DNA of 64,000 nucleotides from NCBI GenBank assembly GCA_029204225.1, contig CM055101.1, positions 57,910,920-57,974,919 of the forward strand. The letters run 5' to 3'. Position numbers and translations under genes: made by a program. Below are positions 10,609 through 20,044 of this stretch, in pieces; the stretch's first letter is position 1; each line of letters begins with the position of its first letter. Under the pieces are notes generated by a model. It was given only the letters and a program-made list of their open reading frames with translations. It did not search any database and was not told the origin of the DNA. This DNA is from Diphasiastrum complanatum (Eukaryota; Streptophyta; Lycopodiopsida; Lycopodiales; Lycopodiaceae).

Positions 10609-11290
10609 TGTAAAAATTACAGCAAATAAGGACCCTAAAACACTTGAAATGATGAGGGAAACAATAGATTATGATCTCATAAGATTAGCACAAGTTGAAC
10701 CATCAAAATCCATCAAAAATCTATGCTTGAACCTCACTAAATGGCCCAAATCCTTGAAGAAGGCTTCACACGTGTGAAAGTACGGCCTCCCACAGTCTGA
10801 GTACTGTACACCAGACCTACATTCAATCCTATAATCATTAGTAATCACAAGTACTCAAACAATTATGAACATAGAGAGCAATTGCACCATTATGAGAGAA
10901 AAATCATGAAATTGCTTGATTGATTTTGGTGAGATATCATCACCTATATATACATGATCCATCACGGTTTTGGGCAGGTATGAGTAGCCCTAAACCTATC
11001 CCTAATGCTAATTTTGGTGGATCTTTCATCCCTACCAAGTTAGGGTTGGAATCTTGGAGATCCCTCAACAATGCAAAAATTACCAAAAATAGCTCCTATT
11101 TTTTCTCCCTTGTATCTAAGCATAATTTGGACTCATTCCAAAGGTTCTAACACTTAGGTCTACTTGAGAACATCCTTATGAATGGAATCCTATGCTATTT
11201 GGCACGTGTGACAAGCCACATCATGACCATCTAACTATTTACAAGTCATATGACCAAAACTAGTCAAGCTAGAATTGTGAATTTTTAACA
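10609..11290 (-). repeat. 3' LTR of the complete copia element
   Basis: 682 bp, TG...CA on the plus strand. The short ORF-like stretch inside it (10920-11150) is present identically in the other LTR and is not a gene. A TTCACACGTGTGAA dyad lies at 10765-10778. Confidence 0.95.
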
Positions 11291-11299
11291 CTCCTCCTC
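11291..11299 (-). other. Polypurine tract of the complete copia element
   Basis: The minus strand reads GAGGAGGAG next to the 3' LTR, the expected plus-strand primer position. Confidence 0.8.
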
Positions 11300-11304
11300 A
11301 CTAT

Positions 11305-14300
11305 CTAGCTTGGTTCAATCATTGCTTTACTAATCACTCCAAGTGATGATCTGAACTTCATAAAAGGTGTCTTTTGAAGTGGTTTAGTAAGTAGATCAGC
11401 TACACATTCATTGCTTGGAACATGCTCCAAAGCAATCTCCTTGGCTTGCACCATTTCTCTCACAAAGTGATGGCATATCTCAATGTGCTTAGATCTTGCA
11501 TGGAAGATTGGGTTAGATGCAAGGTGTTGGGCTGATATATTGTCATTGTAGATGATTGGTGCCTCCTCTGAATCCATGATCTTTAGTTCCACCAATAATC
11601 TCTTGATCCAAAGTACCTCCTTTGTAGTGGTTGTCAAAGCTTTGTACTCGGCCTCGGTTGAAGATAGAGATATAGTTTCTTGCTTTTTTGAAAGCCATGA
11701 AACCACACCTTCTCCTATGAAAGTTGAATAGGCACTTGTTGATTTCCTATCCCTCTTGTCCCCTGCAAAATCTGAATCACTAAATGCATGAAAGTTAATC
11801 ACATCTCCTCTATATAGAATCCCAAAATCCAATGTACCCGAGATGTATCTTAGAATCCTCTTAGCCTTTTTCCAATGGATATTCAATGGCTTTTGCATGG
11901 ATTGGCTCAACCTACATACACTAAAGCTAAGATCTGGTCTAGTTATAGTGATCCACATTAAGGAACCTATAAGTTGCCTAAACAAAGTGATGTCCATGAA
12001 GGATCTTTCATCATCTTCATTTGGCACTTTTACATCTTGCTCCATTGGTGTGTCAACACTTTTGCATACTTCCATCTTAAACTTCTTCAAAAGACTTTGA
12101 GCATAGTTTACTTGACTTATAAAGATAAAATCAGACCCTCTAAGTACTTCTATGCCTAAGATGAAGTGAAGACACCCTAGATCTACCATCTTGAACTCTA
12201 AGGATAGATCTATCTTGATTTTTTCAATACCATCAACACTATTTCCACTAATGATGATGTCATCTACATAAATGAGTAAAAGTACAATACCAACATCATC
12301 AAACTTAATGTAAAGAGTGGTATCATATTCACTTTGAACAAAAGAAAGTGAAATAAGATAGCAATGTAGTCTTGAATTCCAAGATCTCGAGGCTTGCTTC
12401 AAGCCATAGATGCTTCTTTGGAGATGGCATACTTTGTTCTCCATTCCATGCTTGATGAACCCTTGTGGCTGCTCCATATAGATATCCTCTTCCAAAAAAC
12501 CATTCAAGAAAGCATTAGAGACATCCATTTGACATAGAATCCATCCAAAATGTGATGCAAGTGCAATGATTAGTCTTATTGTGACCATCTTGGCCACGGG
12601 TGCAAAAGTTTCCTCATAGTCTATCCCTCTCTCTTGAGCATAACCTTTTGCAACTAATCTTGCTTTATGTTTGTTAACACTCCCATTTGCATTCAACTTA
12701 AGCTTGAAGACCCACTTGCATCCTATTACATTCCTTTGAGGTCTCTCAACAAGCAACCAAGTTTCATTCTCAATCAAGGCATCATACTCATCCAACATAG
12801 CTTTATACCATTCTTTGGAGTTCAATGCATCTTCAACATTAGACGGTTCTTCAAAACTAGATAAAGCATAAGAAGTGGATGATATACCCTCAACTTGCTG
12901 TCCTTTGCCTTGATATGTGAGCCTTGATGGCTCCACTTTTGCCCTTGAAGATCTCCTTGGTGTGATAGGTGGGTTTGGTGCTTGCTCCTCCATGAGCTCC
13001 TCCTCAAAACCAAGATCTTGCTCCTCGGCCATCTTCTTCTTGATTGTTGGAGCACTTGAGCCTTCTTCAAGCATATGCATATGATGTTCATCAAAGATGA
13101 CATCCCTTGAAACAACAAATTTGTTCAAGGATGGGAGATAGACTTTGTAGCCCTTGCTTGAGCTTGCATATCCAAGCATGATCCCTCTTGTGGAAGATGG
13201 ATCCTCCTTGATTCTTGTTTCCAATGGCACATGCACATAACATATACACCCAAAAACTTTCAAGTGATTAAGATTGGGTTTCTTTCCATACAACATCTCA
13301 TATGGAGTTTTGCCTTCAATTGCTTTGCAAGACACCCTATTCATCAAGTAGTTTGCACATACAAGAGACTCACCCCAAAAGGATTTGGGCAAACAAGCAT
13401 CTAATCTTAAAGCCTTAGAACATTCACATAATGTTCTATTCCTTCTTTCAGCAACTCCATTTTGTTGAGGAGTGTAAGGACAAGAAGTCTCTTTCTTGAT
13501 CCCTTCCTCCTCACAAAAGGCCTTGAACTCATTGGAGATGAATTCTCCACCATTGTCACTTCTAAGAATCTTGATGCTATGATTATGATGCTTTTCCACA
13601 AACAACTTGAACTTTACAAAAGTATCAAATACTTGAGACTTGAAGGAAAGTAAGAACACCCAACAATATCTTGAGTAGTCATCAATGAAGGTTAAAAACA
13701 TGGATGAACCTCCATTAGATTTGGTGCTAGCAATGTGCACATCCGAGTGTATGAGTTCAAGAGGATGAGATGACTTTGTGATGGAGTTAGGAAACACCTT
13801 CTTATGTGCCTTGGATAAGGCACAAGCTTCACAAACCTTGTCTTCCTTCCCAATAGACCTTGGTAGGCCTAAAGCATACTCCTCCTTGATCATAGCCTCC
13901 ATGGAACCCGAGTTGACATGTCCAAGTCTTTTGTGCCATAAAGTAAAGGTAGATATCTTGCTCTTCTCGGCCAACATGACAACATTAGTATCCACAAATG
14001 CATCCAGCTTATAAAGTTTGCCAAGTCTAGTGCCCTTAGCCACTATCTTACCCTTCTTCTTGATGAAACATTCATTTGAAGCAAAGTCAACATTGAAACC
14101 ATTGTCTACTATTTGGCCAACACTTAGTAGATTCTTTGTTATTGTAGGAATGTACAAAACACCTTCTATGTTGATCTTTTTGGAAGATCCTAAGCAAAGG
14201 GGAATGCTACCAACTCCTTCAATCTTACAAGCTTCATCATTTGTTGTATAGATAGACTTTATAGGTCCATCATAAGATAAGAGAGAAGAGAAAAACTCCC

Positions 14301-15273
14301 TTTTACTAGTCATGTGTGAACTAGCACCCGAGTCAATCCACCAAGGATCTTCTCCTTTGAAGCTTGTTGAAGAAAATATTGACATCATGAGAGAGTCCTC
14401 ATGTGAACTCTCCTCCTCCTCCTCTTTGCTCATGTTGGCTTGGCTTTGATCTTGCTTCCTCTTGAAGCATTCCGAGGCATAATGCCCCATCTTGCTACAA
14501 TAGTAGCACTTCACCTTTGATTTGTCCTTCTTGACTTTGGTGGTTGATGGAGATGCCTTTGGGGGTCCTTCTTGATCCTCAAGCTTTGTAGACTTCTTGA
14601 ATGTTGATCCTTTGCCTTTGGACTTGCCTTTGCCTTTGGTGAAGAGAGCTTGGTCATCTCCACCTTGGATGGAAAGCCTATCCATCCTCTCTTGCATTTG
14701 GCTCCTTCTTGATTCCTCGGCCATGAGCGTGTCTTGGAGTTCTTCAAGTATGGGTAGCTTACCCATAATTGCATATCCCTGAACCAAATTGTCAAATTCA
14801 AAGCTTATTCCATTCAATATGAGTTGAACAAGCTCTTCATCCTTGATAGATTCACCTATAAACGCTAGCTCTTTGTTCAATTCTTTTACTCTTAGGACAA
14901 AAGTATGTGCACTCTCTCCTTTCTTTTGATAGCTTCTATAGATTTGATTCTTCAAAGCTAACATTCTAGTTTGGTTCTTGGATTCATAGACCTTTTGCAA
15001 AGTCTCCCAAGCATCTTGAGCTGAAGTGCAATCTCCTACCTCTCTTAAGAGTTCATTTGCAACATTCATTTTTATGCAATGTAGTGCAACATTGCACCTC
15101 TTGATGTATTTGGCTTTTTCTTGAGGATGAATAGGTTCACCCTCCTTACCATTTACAATTTCCATCAGATCTTGCATGATCATGATAGATTCCATTCTAA
15201 CTTTCCATATGGAATAGTTAGTTTTGTTGAGCCTTTCATTAGTATCCAAAAGATATGCATTTATAGATGCCAT
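11305..15273 (-). CDS. Copia gag-pol polyprotein, 1322 aa, intact
   Basis: One ORF encodes all functions of a copia retrotransposon. Gag (UBN2-type, about 1-240) is followed by a CX2CX4HX4C zinc knuckle at 256-269. The aspartic protease has DSGAS at 314-318. A GAG-pre-integrase HHCC segment (LWHKRLGH...CEAC) spans about 445-484. The integrase triad is D511, D573 and E609 (35-residue D-E spacing), with RSDNGGEF and QQNGVAERRNR. Reverse transcriptase spans about 838-1070 with YVDD at 1002-1005. RNase H spans about 1090-1300 with D1166, E1207, D1244 and D1293. The length is typical of plant copia polyproteins. The start at 15273 (MASINAYLL) is shared with the related non-autonomous element. There are no stops or frameshifts, unlike every other pol sequence in the window. 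Confidence 0.97.
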   Translation of the reverse strand: MASINAYLLDTNERLNKTNYSIWKVRMESIMIMQDLMEIVNGKEGEPIHPQEKAKYIKRCNVALHCIKMNVANELLREVGDCTSAQDAWETLQKVYESKNQTRMLALKNQIYRSYQKKGESAHTFVLRVKELNKELAFIGESIKDEELVQLILNGISFEFDNLVQGYAIMGKLPILEELQDTLMAEESRRSQMQERMDRLSIQGGDDQALFTKGKGKSKGKGSTFKKSTKLEDQEGPPKASPSTTKVKKDKSKVKCYYCSKMGHYASECFKRKQDQSQANMSKEEEEESSHEDSLMMSIFSSTSFKGEDPWWIDSGASSHMTSKREFFSSLLSYDGPIKSIYTTNDEACKIEGVGSIPLCLGSSKKINIEGVLYIPTITKNLLSVGQIVDNGFNVDFASNECFIKKKGKIVAKGTRLGKLYKLDAFVDTNVVMLAEKSKISTFTLWHKRLGHVNSGSMEAMIKEEYALGLPRSIGKEDKVCEACALSKAHKKVFPNSITKSSHPLELIHSDVHIASTKSNGGSSMFLTFIDDYSRYCWVFLLSFKSQVFDTFVKFKLFVEKHHNHSIKILRSDNGGEFISNEFKAFCEEEGIKKETSCPYTPQQNGVAERRNRTLCECSKALRLDACLPKSFWGESLVCANYLMNRVSCKAIEGKTPYEMLYGKKPNLNHLKVFGCICYVHVPLETRIKEDPSSTRGIMLGYASSSKGYKVYLPSLNKFVVSRDVIFDEHHMHMLEEGSSAPTIKKKMAEEQDLGFEEELMEEQAPNPPITPRRSSRAKVEPSRLTYQGKGQQVEGISSTSYALSSFEEPSNVEDALNSKEWYKAMLDEYDALIENETWLLVERPQRNVIGCKWVFKLKLNANGSVNKHKARLVAKGYAQERGIDYEETFAPVAKMVTIRLIIALASHFGWILCQMDVSNAFLNGFLEEDIYMEQPQGFIKHGMENKVCHLQRSIYGLKQASRSWNSRLHCYLISLSFVQSEYDTTLYIKFDDVGIVLLLIYVDDIIISGNSVDGIEKIKIDLSLEFKMVDLGCLHFILGIEVLRGSDFIFISQVNYAQSLLKKFKMEVCKSVDTPMEQDVKVPNEDDERSFMDITLFRQLIGSLMWITITRPDLSFSVCRLSQSMQKPLNIHWKKAKRILRYISGTLDFGILYRGDVINFHAFSDSDFAGDKRDRKSTSAYSTFIGEGVVSWLSKKQETISLSSTEAEYKALTTTTKEVLWIKRLLVELKIMDSEEAPIIYNDNISAQHLASNPIFHARSKHIEICHHFVREMVQAKEIALEHVPSNECVADLLTKPLQKTPFMKFRSSLGVISKAMIEPS

Positions 15274-16072
15274 CTAGTCTCCTAATCAAGGACTTGACAC
15301 AAATGAAGGTTACTTCTATTGATTTGATTGAAGGTCTACCTTATCCCACTTCTTAGGGACCTGAAAAGATCAGTAATAGACTTCCTATAAAGATCTAAGA
15401 ATGATCTCTAACAAAATCAAATCATAGAATACTAGAAACAATGCACTTGCTTGATTGAAGTAGACAATACTAGTAGAATTGCCCCTCTTTCTATAAAGAA
15501 CATTAAAGCTTCCAAATGATCTGATCAAGAGTGAATTTCAGCAACCTAATATACTTCCAAAATCACTTGTAAAAGATCTAAATGGAACTTAATGAGGATG
15601 CAACACAATCTACTATCCAATCACAAGCAAAAAATGATCAAAATTGATGAAAAATTGATCTAATTTGGTGCATAAGTCAAGCAATGGTTGGACTGAACCT
15701 AAATCACTTTAGGAGGTGCCTACTACACCTTAGAACAGCCTTGAAGAGTCCCCAAAACTCTGATCTTCCCTCTCCTTGAATGCTAGAAAGCCTTCTCTAT
15801 GAAATCACCTCCAAAACTCGCTTAGAAATCAATGCTTGGAGCAAGCAAAACTTGCTATCTTGGTAATGTGAATTGAATTCAACTTTGCCTCTGGTTTTAG
15901 ACACCTAAACACCTGAAAATGAAGTCACACAACACCAATCTCCAATGTATTTGACTCACTTTGAGTTCTAGAATCAATACTAGATGCTAAGATCCAATCT
16001 ACACAAGATTTAGATCAAAAATTGTGATCAAATTGAATGCAAACCAAGGATTTAGCTCATTTCAGCCTTTAG
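15274..16072 (-). other. 5' untranslated leader of the complete copia element
   Basis: About 800 bp between the primer site and the gag ATG, with no coding sequence. It would hold packaging and leader signals, but none is recognisable. Confidence 0.6.
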
Positions 16073-16084
16073 GCTCTGATACCA
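16073..16084 (-). other. Primer-binding site (tRNA-iMet type)
   Basis: The plus strand GCTCTGATACCA is TGGTATCAGAGC on the minus strand, directly beside the 5' LTR. This is the usual plant copia primer site, complementary to the 3' end of initiator tRNA-Met. Confidence 0.9.
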
Positions 16085-16766
16085 TGTAAAAATTACAGCA
16101 AATAAGGACCCTAAAATACTTGAAATGATGAGGGAAACAATAGATTATGATCTCATAAGATTAGCACAAGTTGAACCATCAAAATCCATCAAAAATCTAT
16201 GCTTGAACCTCACTAAATGGCCCAAATCCTTGAAGAAGGCTTCACACGTGTGAAAGTACGGCCTCCCACAGTCTGAGTACTGTACACCAGACCTACATTC
16301 AATCCTATAATCATTAGTAATCACAAGTACTCAAACAATTATGAACATAGAGAGCAATTGCACCATTATGAGAGAAAAATCATGAAATTGCTTGATTGAT
16401 TTTGGTGAGATATCATCACCTATATATACATGATCCATCACGGTTTTGGGCAGGTATGAGTAGCCCTAAACCTATCCCTAATGCTAATTTTGGTGGATCT
16501 TTCATCCCTACCAAGTTAGGGTTGGAATCTTGGAGATCCCTCAACAATGCAAAAATTACCAAAAATAGCTCCTATTTTTTCTCCCTTGTATCTAAGCATA
16601 ATTTGGACTCATTCCAAAGGTTCTAACACTTAGGTCTACTTGGGAACATCCTTATGAATGGAATCCTATGCTATTTGGCACGTGTGACAAGCCACATCAT
16701 GACCATCTAACTATTTACAAGTCATATGACCAAAACTAGTCAAGCTAGAATTGTGAATTTTTAACA
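16085..16766 (-). repeat. 5' LTR of the complete copia element
   Basis: 682 bp, matching 10609-11290 with two differences. It carries the promoter of the element; the CACACGTGTG dyad is at 16241-16254. Confidence 0.95.
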
Positions 16767-16771
16767 TGCTA

Positions 16772-16846
16772 TCAGTCCTAACTCAAGAAACTGAAATTCC
16801 AATAGGGAGATAGGCGAGTTTCCATGGTAAGTATTCTCTATGATTA
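16772..16846. repeat. Flank of the copia insertion, with LTR-like fragment
   Basis: About 50 bp at 16790-16840 (GAAATTCCAATAGGGAGATA...) recur at about 55464-55512 inside a chromovirus LTR. This is probably the interrupted right part of an older LTR. Confidence 0.4.
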
Positions 16847-17412
<566 letters not shown>

Positions 17413-18020
17413 ATCAAAACTAATCTATACCTAAAATAAAAAAAACTAAAAGTAACAAATAAATTCAACTTGAGATAAAAATTTACAAATCAGCCTCCCA
17501 CTTGAGCCAATGTAAAATTGCCCCAATAGATTAATCTTTTATCTTATCGCATCTCGTTGTTGTCTAAATTGTGCGATGGATTCTTGGATGCATCGCCTTT
17601 TTGCAAACATTTTTTGAGACCCATCCTAGCCTATGTTTGTTGTTATTCAAGTATCTTCCTAAATATTGGCATTAATGACAGATACTTGTATTCATAATCA
17701 TCTATCTACTATTAGATTAATTAGGTTCCAAAAAATTATGATACAAGATGTCAATGATCTTATCTTCATCTTCTTGGTCTTGTTGCTCCCGGATGATTAA
17801 CACTAGAGTTGTTTACAACACATTTTTGTGTGCGTGCGCACAGAAGTGCGCACAAAACCCTTGGTCACTTGACGAGACATAACATGACATCAAATGATTG
17901 AAATTTCAATCTTTCAATTGTATGTGGAACTAGACTTGACTCTTCATTTGTGTTTGGAAGAGTTAAATTGTTTTTCTTCTCTCAATTGATGGCAATTTGC
18001 CCCCAAAAAATTTCATTTTT
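17413..18020. other. Unassigned spacer
   Basis: No coding sequence recognised. A GTGCGTGCGCAC palindrome-like cluster lies at about 17831-17856. Confidence 0.4.
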
Positions 18021-18545
18021 TAGCACTTTTTCACATGGGTAACTTTAGGTGCATTATATATCTCTATAGGACTCCAGATTAATTTTCTTTTTATAGACAT
18101 GTTTCTATGGTCATAAAGGATTTTTGAAAGTAGACAGACAAAGAAAGGGTTGTAAAAAGCACCTCCAAAAGAGTTGAAACTTTCTAGAACCATTCAATAA
18201 TTCTCAATACTTTTCAGAACTTAACATGGGTGACTTTAGATGCATATATCCATCTCTACAAAAAAAATTTGAGAGATGTTTCTATGGTCATAGACCACTT
18301 TTTAAAGTAAACCAAAAAAATATTGTTAAAATCATGGTATTATACACTCATATATGATATTTTCAGTTTTGGTGACTTTTATCAACACTTAAAAGGATAA
18401 CTTTAAATCCATGTATCTATTTCTATAGATCTTCAAATTCAATTTTTTTTTACTAGGCATGTTTCTATAATCATATATGATTTTCAAGAGTAGACAAACT
18501 AAAAATTAAATGTAAAATTCACAACAATGTAGTCTCATATATGAA
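18021..18545 (+). repeat. Three diverged tandem units of 165-190 bp
   Basis: The phrase GGGTAACTTTAGGTGCAT recurs in altered form at 18037, 18228 and 18394. Each is followed by a TCTATAG/TCTACA stretch, then CATGTTTCTATGGTCATA and TTTTGAAAGTAGACA. The spacing is 191 and about 166 bp, a satellite-like length. Confidence 0.65.
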
Positions 18546-18560
18546 AATATCGAAGTTTCA

Positions 18561-19062
18561 TCAGTACCCCCACATGTTTGACACATCATATATTACATAT
18601 AAGTTGCTCAAAATAAAGGTCTCAAATTTTTTGATCATCAAATGTATATATGAAGAACACACATGTGAAAAGATCTGGTATGATTCAACATAGTTTATGA
18701 GATATAATTTTTTGAATAAGTACTTGAAATGCACACTTTTGTGTGCATTTTGTGAGGACTCTAGTGTTAATAAGTCATGACCAAAACAGATAAGAGCAAG
18801 TCCGTGCATCCCATTGATGACGACATTGCCTCTAATCATGTCTCTCATGATAGAACCATCATCATCTATATCATACAAAAAATTGCATGATTCTTTTAAT
18901 GGTGCATCCATCGAAGAAAATCCTCTATATTGATCCAATTTCCCTTTGAAGAAATCCAATTTTTAGTTATCTCTCTAACATGCTCAGATGCCATTGGCTT
19001 ATTTGGATCAAATGTCAATGCTGGCAGACATGAATCATACCATCTGTACGATATGGATGTGA
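18561..19062 (-). pseudogene. Unrecognised coding fragment cut by the non-autonomous LTR element
   Basis: The minus strand has a coding-looking stretch, WYDSCLPALTFDPNKPMAS then HVREITKNWISSKGNWINI, which shifts frame and continues DDDGSIMRDMIRGNVVI to about 18760. Removing the 19063-24769 element and one TGTGA copy joins it in frame to ..AKYLACLTSISYRW at 24775 and above. I do not recognise the protein. With a frameshift and no clear start it is probably a gene fragment that was already decaying when the element landed. Confidence 0.35.
19058..19062. repeat. Target site duplication TGTGA (left)
   Basis: TGTGA before the left LTR is repeated exactly at 24770-24774. Confidence 0.9.
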
Positions 19063-19927
19063 TGTGAAATTTCAGAGAAATAAAGACCAAGAATGGATCT
19101 ACATCAGATCCTCAAGAGGTTTTGGAAGCTAGATTACATGATCTACTAATCAACCAATGATTAGATCTAGAATTAGATCAATTCCCCATCAAAAATCTAG
19201 CAAGAACAACAAGCAAATGATTAAACTTGAGACCTACTGCCTTCACACGTGTGAAGAACAGTACCTGTACGGAATTACAGCAGAGAGTGAAGTACACAAG
19301 TGTTAGAAAGCAATAGAACCATAAACTCACAACACAAATATGAGAATACTCAAGATATGCCTCCAAAACCAAGATCTTGCCTCATTGATTTCTCAAAGTG
19401 GATCCATCATGGATTAAATACAAAAATCATCATACTCTCTCTCTAAGACACTTCCAGCACGTGTGAGACAGGTCATAGTGCTTATCCATATCCACTTTGG
19501 CTAAGATTCCATTAATTTGCCACATCATCATTGGTGGCTAGTGTTGACCTTCTAGATTCCTACAAATTAGGAGATAGGTCCTACAATCTAGGAGATTTGA
19601 CTTTTGACATGTATGAAATCTATATACAATGGATCTGAACTTTCTATATGATATTTCACACGTGGGAGACCACTCCTACCCATGTGATATAGCATTTTCT
19701 ACCACTAGAATGGTGCCAAGTGTCATAATACTACTAAACTAGTTTTTGGCCAATTTAGCCACTAGTTTCCAATTTAAATGATATGTACAACATTTATGAT
19801 CTATCTAAATGACTTAGGCATAGATTTCACACGTGGGAACAGGCTCCACACATGTCTAATGATGATAGGTACAAGTCATTATGGTATTTACAAGATTTAA
19901 CCAAGTTAGCTTTTGCCAATTTTAACA
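19063..19927 (-). repeat. 3' LTR of the non-autonomous element
   Basis: 865 bp, TG...CA. It contains the TTCACACGTGTGAA dyad at 19242-19255. A related fragment in the other orientation lies at about 58290-58440. Confidence 0.93.
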
Positions 19928-19936
19928 CTCCTCCTC
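19928..19936 (-). other. Polypurine tract of the non-autonomous element
   Basis: The minus strand reads GAGGAGGAG beside the 3' LTR, identical to the tract of the complete autonomous copia element. Confidence 0.75.
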
Positions 19937-20044
19937 AAAACTAACTTGATACATCTATGGTACATCTATTTACAACACTTAAGGCTGATCATTGCAGGTT
20001 CATAGGTGTGAAGATCAGCCAATGAGTTTGATGAAGATCCAAGA

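Larger units (their letters stand above)
10609..16766 (-). mobile_element. Complete autonomous Ty1/copia retrotransposon
   Basis: A 6158-bp element on the minus strand with two 682-bp LTRs (TG...CA) that differ at only two positions I can find (C/T near 10641, A/G near 11166). It has an exact 5-bp target duplication, a tRNA-iMet-type primer site, a polypurine tract and one uninterrupted gag-pol ORF. All catalytic residues are in place, so it looks recently inserted and possibly still active. Confidence 0.97.

Noticed and set aside
10920-11150. Identical 76-codon ORF at 10920-11150 and 16396-16626
   Set aside because: Both lie at the same place in the two LTRs of one element; the repetition reflects the LTRs, not a gene.
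14511-14801. Lys-rich ORF overlapping the intact gag-pol
   Set aside because: It is in another frame of the gag gene on the same strand, with no start context or conserved motif.
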